NCBI GenBank assembly: GCA_018350325.1
Contig: JAEVLN010000028.1
Coordinates: 558,001 to 622,000 of the forward strand
DNA length: 64,000 bases
Source: Globodera rostochiensis
Taxonomy: Eukaryota; Nematoda; Chromadorea; Rhabditida; Heteroderidae
Direction: 5' to 3'
A program made the translations under genes and the position numbers. The notes below the pieces were generated by a model. The model made no database searches. It was not told the DNA's origin and saw only the letters and a program-made list of their open reading frames with translations. Of the stretch, positions 54,911 to 64,000 are shown in pieces. The stretch's first letter is position 1; each line of letters begins with the position of its first letter.

Positions 54911-57353
54911 ACAAAAATTTTTCCAACTAATTCAATAAAATAAACCTTGGTAGAGTACTCGCTTTGCACGCGTGAGGCGTGTTTTAAGGTCCACCACGTC
55001 GGACTATGAGACGAAGTTTCGTCGTGTCCGGGATTTAAACTCCACCACGCAAGCTCTTTAAACTCCTTTTATTTCCCCCCAACCAAACGAGAACACAAAA
55101 GCAATTGAAGAAACAAAGGCCAATAACAAAGTTGCAATTGGATTTTCTTGGTGTTAAGAATTCAAATTTACTCGACGGCACCTATCGGCACCGGCGACTG
55201 ACCCAAAAGCTTAAAGCAACCCCAATAAGGCCGCTGAAGCAAAAAAGGAAAAACATCTTTTTAAAAAGGTTATGGAAAAAAATTTTAATTCAACCTTTGC
55301 CAACTAGTCGCTTTATGAACAAATATCGAATTGATAAGCAGTAAAAGTGATCAGGCTTAAATCTTCAAAAATATAATTACCTATTTTGATTCTGGGCAAT
55401 ATTTAATTTTCTTTGATAATTTCAAAAGCATTGCCCGGTATTTTCACTTTTCTGAGCTAAAATTTGAATATAAAAAAATTATAAATTCCTTCGGGATTTC
55501 GGTACCGGGTATTTTCCGGTAAACTCGCGTCTACCCCAATTCCCATTCGACGGGACCTCCGTCCGTATGTTACTGTTACAGTAAAACTTTGATGAAATTT
55601 ATTTGGTTACATTTGTTGGTTTAAATTAGAGACCGGCCAGAAGGGTCGGTCGGTACTTTTCGGTAAAGTACCGAAAAAGTACCGGTACCGAAAAGTACCG
55701 AAAAAATTGTCGGTACTTTTTCGGTTTTCGGTACCAAAATTTTTTATAATTAACTTTTCAACAAAAAATCGTTTATTTTGGAAATCTTGGCTTTCTTATA
55801 TTAATAATTGAGTATTGGGAGATTGCGGTTCAAAAAAATCAGCATTTCGACCTGTTCCTGCTCTGTGGCAAGAAGGTTTAGGCCCCGAGACCGACCCCGA
55901 CAAAAATTTTTCATCCCAAGCTTAGAAAATTTTTTCCAAGCCCTCAGGGATTTTTATCCAAAATGAGCCCCATTTTCAGTGCATTTTGGGGTTTCCGGAT
56001 CTCTATGAAGGAGGTGTCAGATCAAGTTAGTGCATTTTTTGATCAGTATCCAAAGTTATGTAACCGTACCGAAAAAAAAAGTTGAATGCGTTAAATACCG
56101 AGAATATTTTTAAGGTTTTCAAAAAACGCATAAACTTTTTTTCGCGCATAAAACTGGGTATGCATCAGGGATGGGCGCCGACGCCCTCAAAAAATTTCGG
56201 AACTCGGAAATCGGAATTCCGAGGCCTAAAAATTTTTCGAAATCGGAATTCCGCCCATCCCTGGTATGCATGCTTTTGGGTGGATAACGTGAAAAGGAGG
56301 TTACCAATCAATAAAAGGCTATGAACTTTTATCGATTATAGATATTACTTCATTTTCATAAACGAAATCGTTTTGCTAGCATTAGCCGTTTTTGAGATAA
56401 ATACAAAAATTTAATAATTTTATATTGGCGCATAAACTTTTTTCCGGTACTGTATTTGTCAAGGAATGTTCAAAATAAATTTGTTTTGAAAACTTCTGCT
56501 GGGGGCGGGGAGGTGGGAGTCGGCGGTGCCGATAGGCGCCGCCGAGAAAAATTCAAATTTTTGACTCAATTTGTTGAGATTTTCAACCAAAATTTTAAAA
56601 ATACGGTATTTTTGGGAATGGAGGAATCAAAACCGAGAAATTCTCAGTTCGAGACCTAGACTCTCGAACAGCTCTAGCCGAAGGCGTCGCCAAGAGAACA
56701 AAATGAAAATTCTTACGATTTTATTAAGAAAACTTGTCCAATTTCGATAACTAAAATAGTGAAAAAAAAGTAATTCTTTATGTAAATCTTAGAGGTTTTG
56801 ACGTCGGACTATGAGACGAAGTTTCGTCGTGTCCGGGATTTAAACTCCACCACGCAAGCTCTTTAAACTCCTTTTATTTCCCCCCAACCAAACGAGAACA
56901 CAATATAAATAAAGGGATCAAAGTCAACAAGTCCTCAACTTGGACAATCCCAAAATAATCAATATCGACGAGGAATGAATATCCAAAATGAAGACAACCA
57001 AAATATAGAGAGGCCCGAAAATTTGGAGGATAACCGATGTTGCAATTGTGGGAGTTATTGCAGTTATTGCAGTTATTGCAGTTATGATGAAAGACACAAA
57101 TCCAAAAGAAATGAACTATCAATTGGGATCTTTTGACATTTGGCGAAATGTTTTCGGCGAACATATGAAAAGGGCGAGAAGAGTCCTACATTGAATCGGT
57201 TAAAATTTTGAAAATTAATTTGCTAGTAACTTTCTTCAAAAAAAATTGAGAAATTCCTAAATTAACTTCAATTTAAAAATCTTAAATACATAAAAAATAC
57301 TGTTTTTCTTTCGAGGACTCGAACCTCAGACAATAGGTCTTTTGGTTAACATT

Positions 57354-59186
57354 TTAACCACTGAGCCACGTAATACTTCCAATAACGGTTGAAAAATTCA
57401 AATATATTTCGGTAAAGTACCGATGCCTGAGTACCGAAAAGTACCGAAAAAGCGTCGGTACTTTCCCGTACCGTCCGATCTCTAGTTTAAATGAATATTT
57501 GATTTCTCTTCCAATTGACCCCCCTTCCCCTACTTTCCTCGACTCCCGGTTCGTCTCCTTCCCTACAATAAAAGATTCCACCAACGTCTTCAGCTTGTCT
57601 CTTTCTTTGGACACCAATTCGAGCTGTTTTTCCAACGTCTTTATTCTCTCCTCGTCTGCACGCTTCGGTGGCACTTCCTCTTTTTTCGACTTTGCCGAAA
57701 CCTTTCTGTTCCGCTGGGGCTGCTGATCACCTGGTAAGTTTCCGCTTGAACTCTCCAAACAGCACGCCGGCTGCAGCATGCGTGTACCGTGTACAGGTGT
57801 TTCCCAAAAGAAAGATTGTATCGGGGCTACCGAGCTTGCCCTCAACCTTTTCAAATTCACAAATTGGACAGTTTCCTCAGAGGTAAAGGAAATTTCTAGA
57901 GGAAACTTCTTCGGCCCGAAAATTGCATCTCCAAACCCTCCGTTCGAAGCGGTGTCCAAAAAATTATTCTGAGAGGGAATTTTTTCCAAAATTTGTTGGT
58001 TTTGGACTTCAAATTCGACTCCCAACCCGTCGACTTCACCTGAGCTCGACCGACATTCTTTTATCGGCTCCGTCACTCTGTCCTGTGGGATTATTTTTTC
58101 AAAACTTTCCTCGTCATATAAAATTTTGCTGATTTCGGTTCTTAAATCTTTGAGGGAGATCGAGTTCCCAAACCTGTTTACCGCCGCTGTCGTTGCTTTC
58201 TGGGCCTTTCCTTTCAGCTTGATCTGCATCACCTCCACAATTCTCTCCGAGCTCCATTCGGTTGTGCGAGTCTCCAATGCAGTGAAGAAGTCAATTATCG
58301 CTTCTCTGCCTTCCGTGCCGTTCAAAATTGGCAATTCCTTTAGCAGCCGCGCACACTGAGCTGAGAGCTTCACCTTCTGCATCTCCGCCTCGAGTCCCAT
58401 TTGTGCGACTTGCGCAGTTTGTTTGTATGGCCATTGGTATGGCACATACGCGGTCTGCATTTGCTGAGGCACCGAGAATGCCTGGTTTTGGACTGGCGGC
58501 TGGCTCGCCGGATAGACTTGCATTGGAGCCAAACATTCTGCCGTTTCCATATAACCATAAAAACTGCTCTGAGCACTCGAAGCTCTGTTTTCCCCAGGAC
58601 CGCCCTGTCCAATTCCAACTCCAAAATTCATACTTTGCTGGACCTGAGCGCCTCGAGGAAGCACTCTATATTTAACAAATTCGCCCTGTTCCTGGACTCC
58701 GAAATTCAAATTTGATTGGACCTGAGCGCCACGAGAAGATGCTCTGTTTTGACTGTTACCGGAATTGTTTGGATAAGCAATCATTGCCTCTCGACTCCCA
58801 ATCTGACTCTGGGCGAGTTGGCTCATATTTGGGGAAGCCAAATAAATTCCTCCCTGCTGCACCATTTGATTTTGGTCAGACTCCTTTACGAACCGGCTCT
58901 GACGGTTTTCACTAGAAATGGGCGAGGACGAAGTGGCCACGAGGAAGCCGCTTTGGTTTTGGACGGACCCATACCAACCCGAATTTTGATTTTGGACCAC
59001 CGAAATCTGATGAGGTTGCTGGTGGGCACCCCTACACGAATTTTCATTTCTTAAAAAATTGGAATTTTCGACGTGCAGAGCCACGGGGAGACTCTGATAA
59101 CTTTCGTCCCCTCTTCTACTCTGGGTTACACCCCAATTTTCCGCACGAAACAGACTTGAGCTGAAACTGCCTTGACTCATTTCCAA
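57354..59186 (-). CDS. Gag-like retroelement protein, 610 aa (unit 3)
   Basis: Intact frame. It shares Arg with unit 2 and differs from units 1-2 by Glu for Gly in the KVG(E/G)GGS phrase just before the hAT-derived tail. Confidence 0.75.
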   Translation of the reverse strand: MEMSQGSFSSSLFRAENWGVTQSRRGDESYQSLPVALHVENSNFLRNENSCRGAHQQPHQISVVQNQNSGWYGSVQNQSGFLVATSSSPISSENRQSRFVKESDQNQMVQQGGIYLASPNMSQLAQSQIGSREAMIAYPNNSGNSQNRASSRGAQVQSNLNFGVQEQGEFVKYRVLPRGAQVQQSMNFGVGIGQGGPGENRASSAQSSFYGYMETAECLAPMQVYPASQPPVQNQAFSVPQQMQTAYVPYQWPYKQTAQVAQMGLEAEMQKVKLSAQCARLLKELPILNGTEGREAIIDFFTALETRTTEWSSERIVEVMQIKLKGKAQKATTAAVNRFGNSISLKDLRTEISKILYDEESFEKIIPQDRVTEPIKECRSSSGEVDGLGVEFEVQNQQILEKIPSQNNFLDTASNGGFGDAIFGPKKFPLEISFTSEETVQFVNLKRLRASSVAPIQSFFWETPVHGTRMLQPACCLESSSGNLPGDQQPQRNRKVSAKSKKEEVPPKRADEERIKTLEKQLELVSKERDKLKTLVESFIVGKETNRESRKVGEGGSIGREIKYSFKLEIGRYGKVPTLFRYFSVLRHRYFTEIYLNFSTVIGSITWLSG

Positions 59187-61629
59187 ACAAAAATTTTTCC
59201 AACTAATTCAATAAAATAAACCTTGGTAGAGTACTCGCTTTGCACGCGTGAGGCGTGTTTTAAGGTCCACCACGTCGGACTATGAGACGAAGTTTCGTCG
59301 TGTCCGGGATTTAAACTCCACCACGCAAGCTCTTTAAACTCCTTTTATTTCCCCCCAACCAAACGAGAACACAAAAGCAATTGAAGAAACAAAGGCCAAT
59401 AACAAAGTTGCAATTGGATTTTCTTGGTGTTAAGAATTCAAATTTACTCGACGGCACCTATCGGCACCGGCGACTGACCCAAAAGCTTAAAGCAACCCCA
59501 ATAAGGCCGCTGAAGCAAAAAAGGAAAAACATCTTTTTAAAAAGGTTATGGAAAAAAATTTTAATTCAACCTTTGCCAACTAGTCGCTTTATGAACAAAT
59601 ATCGAATTGATAAGCAGTAAAAGTGATCAGGCTTAAATCTTCAAAAATATAATTACCTATTTTGATTCTGGGCAATATTTAATTTTCTTTGATAATTTCA
59701 AAAGCATTGCCCGGTATTTTCACTTTTCTGAGCTAAAATTTGAATATAAAAAAATTATAAATTCCTTCGGGATTTCGGTACCGGGTATTTTCCGGTAAAC
59801 TCGCGTCTACCCCAATTCCCATTCGACGGGACCTCCGTCCGTATGTTACTGTTACAGTAAAACTTTGATGAAATTTATTTGGTTACATTTGTTGGTTTAA
59901 ATTAGAGACCGGCCAGAAGGGTCGGTCGGTACTTTTCGGTAAAGTACCGAAAAAGTACCGGTACCGAAAAGTACCGAAAAAATTGTCGGTACTTTTTCGG
60001 TTTTCGGTACCAAAATTTTTTATAATTAACTTTTCAACAAAAAATCGTTTATTTTGGAAATCTTGGCTTTCTTATATTAATAATTGAGTATTGGGAGATT
60101 GCGGTTCAAAAAAATCAGCATTTCGACCTGTTCCTGCTCTGTGGCAAGAAGGTTTAGGCCCCGAGACCGACCCCGACAAAAATTTTTCATCCCAAGCTTA
60201 GAAAATTTTTTCCAAGCCCTCAGGGATTTTTATCCAAAATGAGCCCCATTTTCAGTGCATTTTGGGGTTTCCGGATCTCTATGAAGGAGGTGTCAGATCA
60301 AGTTAGTGCATTTTTTGATCAGTATCCAAAGTTATGTAACCGTACCGAAAAAAAAAGTTGAATGCGTTAAATACCGAGAATATTTTTAAGGTTTTCAAAA
60401 AACGCATAAACTTTTTTTCGCGCATAAAACTGGGTATGCATCAGGGATGGGCGCCGACGCCCTCAAAAAATTTCGGAACTCGGAAATCGGAATTCCGAGG
60501 CCTAAAAATTTTTCGAAATCGGAATTCCGCCCATCCCTGGTATGCATGCTTTTGGGTGGATAACGTGAAAAGGAGGTTACCAATCAATAAAAGGCTATGA
60601 ACTTTTATCGATTATAGATATTACTTCATTTTCATAAACGAAATCGTTTTGCTAGCATTAGCCGTTTTTGAGATAAATACAAAAATTTAATAATTTTATA
60701 TTGGCGCATAAACTTTTTTCCGGTACTGTATTTGTCAAGGAATGTTCAAAATAAATTTGTTTTGAAAACTTCTGCTGGGGGCGGGGAGGTGGGAGTCGGC
60801 GGTGCCGATAGGCGCCGCCGAGAAAAATTCAAATTTTTGACTCAATTTGTTGAGATTTTCAACCAAAATTTTAAAAATACGGTATTTTTGGGAATGGAGG
60901 AATCAAAACCGAGAAATTCTCAGTTCGAGACCTAGACTCTCGAACAGCTCTAGCCGAAGGCGTCGCCAAGAGAACAAAATGAAAATTCTTACGATTTTAT
61001 TAAGAAAACTTGTCCAATTTCGATAACTAAAATAGTGAAAAAAAAGTAATTCTTTATGTAAATCTTAGAGGTTTTGACGTCGGACTATGAGACGAAGTTT
61101 CGTCGTGTCCGGGATTTAAACTCCACCACGCAAGCTCTTTAAACTCCTTTTATTTCCCCCCAACCAAACGAGAACACAATATAAATAAAGGGATCAAAGT
61201 CAACAAGTCCTCAACTTGGACAATCCCAAAATAATCAATATCGACGAGGAATGAATATCCAAAATGAAGACAACCAAAATATAGAGAGGCCCGAAAATTT
61301 GGAGGATAACCGATGTTGCAATTGTGGGAGTTATTGCAGTTATTGCAGTTATTGCAGTTATGATGAAAGACACAAATCCAAAAGAAATGAACTATCAATT
61401 GGGATCTTTTGACATTTGGCGAAATGTTTTCGGCGAACATATGAAAAGGGCGAGAAGAGTCCTACATTGAATCGGTTAAAATTTTGAAAATTAATTTGCT
61501 AGTAACTTTCTTCAAAAAAAATTGAGAAATTCCTAAATTAACTTCAATTTAAAAATCTTAAATACATAAAAAATACTGTTTTTCTTTCGAGGACTCGAAC
61601 CTCAGACAATAGGTCTTTTGGTTAACATT

Positions 61630-63462
61630 TTAACCACTGAGCCACGTAATACTTCCAATAACGGTTGAAAAATTCAAATATATTTCGGTAAAGTACCGAT
61701 GCCTGAGTACCGAAAAGTACCGAAAAAGCGTCGGTACTTTCCCGTACCGTCCGATCTCTAGTTTAAATGAATATTTGATTTCTCTTCCAATTGACCCCCC
61801 TTCCCCTACTTTCCTCGACTCCCGGTTCGTCTCCTTCCCTACAATAAAAGATTCCACCAACGTCTTCAGCTTGTCTCTTTCTTTGGACACCAATTCGAGC
61901 TGTTTTTCCAACGTCTTTATTCTCTCCTCGTCTGCACGCTTCGGTGGCACTTCCTCTTTTTTCGACTTTGCCGAAACCTTTCTGTTCCGCTGGGGCTGCT
62001 GATCACCTGGTAAGTTTCCGCTTGAACTCTCCAAACAGCACGCCGGCTGCAGCATGCGTGTACCGTGTACAGGTGTTTCCCAAAAGAAAGATTGTATCGG
62101 GGCTACCGAGCTTGCCCTCAACCTTTTCAAATTCACAAATTGGACAGTTTCCTCAGAGGTAAAGGAAATTTCTAGAGGAAACTTCTTCGGCCCGAAAATT
62201 GCATCTCCAAACCCTCCGTTCGAAGCGGTGTCCAAAAAATTATTCTGAGAGGGAATTTTTTCCAAAATTTGTTGGTTTTGGACTTCAAATTCGACTCCCA
62301 ACCCGTCGACTTCACCTGAGCTCGACCGACATTCTTTTATCGGCTCCGTCACTCTGTCCTGTGGGATTATTTTTTCAAAACTTTCCTCGTCATATAAAAT
62401 TTTGCTGATTTCGGTTCTTAAATCTTTGAGGGAGATCGAGTTCCCAAACCTGTTTACCGCCGCTGTCGTTGCTTTCTGGGCCTTTCCTTTCAGCTTGATC
62501 TGCATCACCTCCACAATTCTCTCCGAGCTCCATTCGGTTGTGCGAGTCTCCAATGCAGTGAAGAAGTCAATTATCGCTTCTCTGCCTTCCGTGCCGTTCA
62601 AAATTGGCAATTCCTTTAGCAGCCGCGCACACTGAGCTGAGAGCTTCACCTTCTGCATCTCCGCCTCGAGTCCCATTTGTGCGACTTGCGCAGTTTGTTT
62701 GTATGGCCATTGGTATGGCACATACGCGGTCTGCATTTGCTGAGGCACCGAGAATGCCTGGTTTTGGACTGGCGGCTGGCTCGCCGGATAGACTTGCATT
62801 GGAGCCAAACATTCTGCCGTTTCCATATAACCATAAAAACTGCTCTGAGCACTCGAAGCTCTGTTTTCCCCAGGACCGCCCTGTCCAATTCCAACTCCAA
62901 AATTCATACTTTGCTGGACCTGAGCGCCTCGAGGAAGCACTCTATATTTAACAAATTCGCCCTGTTCCTGGACTCCGAAATTCAAATTTGATTGGACCTG
63001 AGCGCCACGAGAAGATGCTCTGTTTTGACTGTTACCGGAATTGTTTGGATAAGCAATCATTGCCTCTCGACTCCCAATCTGACTCTGGGCGAGTTGGCTC
63101 ATATTTGGGGAAGCCAAATAAATTCCTCCCTGCTGCACCATTTGATTTTGGTCAGACTCCTTTACGAACCGGCTCTGACGGTTTTCACTAGAAATGGGCG
63201 AGGACGAAGTGGCCACGAGGAAGCCGCTTTGGTTTTGGACGGACCCATACCAACCCGAATTTTGATTTTGGACCACCGAAATCTGATGAGGTTGCTGGTG
63301 GGCACCCCTACACGAATTTTCATTTCTTAAAAAATTGGAATTTTCGACGTGCAGAGCCACGGGGAGACTCTGATAACTTTCGTCCCCTCTTCTACTCTGG
63401 GTTACACCCCAATTTTCCGCACGAAACAGACTTGAGCTGAAACTGCCTTGACTCATTTCCAA
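61630..63462 (-). CDS. Gag-like retroelement protein, 610 aa (unit 4)
   Basis: Identical in translation to unit 3. Confidence 0.75.
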   Translation of the reverse strand: MEMSQGSFSSSLFRAENWGVTQSRRGDESYQSLPVALHVENSNFLRNENSCRGAHQQPHQISVVQNQNSGWYGSVQNQSGFLVATSSSPISSENRQSRFVKESDQNQMVQQGGIYLASPNMSQLAQSQIGSREAMIAYPNNSGNSQNRASSRGAQVQSNLNFGVQEQGEFVKYRVLPRGAQVQQSMNFGVGIGQGGPGENRASSAQSSFYGYMETAECLAPMQVYPASQPPVQNQAFSVPQQMQTAYVPYQWPYKQTAQVAQMGLEAEMQKVKLSAQCARLLKELPILNGTEGREAIIDFFTALETRTTEWSSERIVEVMQIKLKGKAQKATTAAVNRFGNSISLKDLRTEISKILYDEESFEKIIPQDRVTEPIKECRSSSGEVDGLGVEFEVQNQQILEKIPSQNNFLDTASNGGFGDAIFGPKKFPLEISFTSEETVQFVNLKRLRASSVAPIQSFFWETPVHGTRMLQPACCLESSSGNLPGDQQPQRNRKVSAKSKKEEVPPKRADEERIKTLEKQLELVSKERDKLKTLVESFIVGKETNRESRKVGEGGSIGREIKYSFKLEIGRYGKVPTLFRYFSVLRHRYFTEIYLNFSTVIGSITWLSG

Positions 63463-63650
63463 ACAAAAATTTTTCCAACTAATTCAATAAAATAAACCTT
63501 GGTAGAGTACTCGCTTTGCACGCGTGAGGCGTGTTTTAAGGTCCACCACGTCGGACTATGAGACGAAGTTTCGTCGTGTCCGGGATTTAAACTCCACCAC
63601 GCAAGCTCTTTAAACTCCTTTTATTTCCCCCCAACCAAACGAGAACACAA

Positions 63651-64000
63651 TATAAATAAAGGGATCAAAGTCAACAAGTCCTCAACTTGGACAATCCCAA
63701 AATAATCAATATCGACGAGGAATGAATATCCAAAATGAAGACAACCAAAATATAGAGAGGCCCGAAAATTTGGAGGATAACCGATGTTGCAATTGTGGGA
63801 GTTATTGCAGTTATTGCAGTTATGATGAAAGACACAAATCCAAAAGAAATGAACTATCAATTGGGATCTTTTGACATTTGGCGAAATGTTTTCGGCGAAC
63901 ATATGAAAAGGGCGAGAAGAGTCCTACATCCCCCGCCTCCAGAAAGCCGCTGCCCTCAGCGGCGATTGGTCCGTCCTCCCCCGTCGCCGTCCAAAGTCGC
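63651..64000 (+). pseudogene. Partial plus-strand frame with degenerate zinc-knuckle look, running off the window
   Basis: After the last R a plus-strand frame reads LGQSQNNQYRRGMNIQNE, NRCCNCGSYCSYCSY and, after an in-frame TGA near 63,871, HLAKCFRRTYEKGEKSPT followed by SPASRKPLPSAA to the window end. Cys-Cys-x-Cys-Gly and HLAKCF resemble pieces of the CCHC nucleocapsid knuckle of Gag. In the four units the same sequence stops matching at the equivalent of 63,929, so the array carries a truncated copy while this edge seems to continue into the source element. The TGA means it is broken or spliced. Confidence 0.4.

Larger units (their letters stand above)
46573..63929. repeat. Tandem array: four ~4.26-4.28 kb units plus a partial
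   Basis: Units start at about 46,573, 50,831, 55,099 and 59,375 (lengths 4,258, 4,268 and 4,276). They are almost identical; units 3 and 4 share every difference I noticed. Unit 1 lacks ~10 bp near 47,835, and units 3 and 4 have one extra 9-bp ATTGCAGTT step near 57,065 and 61,341 and one A fewer in a run. Each unit is A - R - B - R, where R is a 103-bp repeat. After the last R (63,548-63,650), segment B resumes for 279 bp without A and then ends at 63,929. Either very recent amplification or frequent gene conversion explains the identity; long reads would be needed to trust the copy number. Confidence 0.92.

Noticed and set aside
46573..63929. CRISPR-like or satellite interpretation of the array
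   Set aside because: Units are over 4 kb with coding content and nested transposons in a eukaryotic genome; nothing fits CRISPR or a simple satellite.

Overview
The window is nuclear DNA of an animal, most likely a nematode and plausibly a plant-parasitic cyst nematode (Tylenchina). Genes are broken into short exons by introns with GT..AG ends. The recognisable proteins fit nematodes: a SYG-1/Kirrel-type adhesion molecule, the cysteine-string protein DNJ-14, MBOAT7/MBOA-7, NDUFAF3, a GSKIP-domain protein and BTB fragments. TTAGGC-type motifs occur in places. The species itself is inference.

Layout. 1-11.3 kb: no intact gene. It starts with an inverted copy of the last two mboa-7 exons, followed by a ~3.7 kb segment (with a decayed BTB gene) that is duplicated at 5.1-11.3 kb and opened there by three ~1 kb terminal-inverted-repeat (TIR) elements. 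12.1-16.15 kb (+): a complete 14-exon SYG-1-like gene. 16.2-22 kb: nested transposable elements. 22.0-25.26 kb (-): a complete 12-exon mboa-7 gene, reading 471 aa without a frame break. 26.58-29.72 kb (-): a complete 8-exon dnj-14 gene (243 aa). 31.6-35.2 kb (-): NDUFAF3, with a possible in-frame C-terminal extension. 35.9-38.6 kb (-): a GSKIP-domain gene. 38.9-40.05 kb (-): isolated putative exons. 42.5-43.36 kb (-): a small secreted cysteine-rich protein. 45.77-46.40 kb (-): five mini-exons of another cysteine-rich protein. 46.57-63.9 kb: four head-to-tail units of ~4.26-4.28 kb, each with a 610-codon Gag-like ORF on the minus strand and a nested hAT-like element.

The most unusual content is repetitive. 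More than a dozen copies of a 26-nt hairpin (11-bp GC stem, GATA/TATC loop, one G.T wobble, some paired substitutions) sit in pairs ~100-125 bp apart inside TIR elements. These elements have hAT-type ends (YARNG) and 8-bp target duplications. Several also carry a tRNA-like A-box/B-box segment in a fixed relative orientation. The outer termini differ from family to family while this core recurs, which suggests a modular, tRNA-headed two-hairpin element spread by, or captured into, several hAT-type families.

The 17-kb array shows a second modular pattern: a 103-bp repeat (R) alternates with two segments (A and B), and the last junction skips A. Coordinates of exons were worked out by hand from splice sites and reading-frame continuity; all homology statements are by eye.
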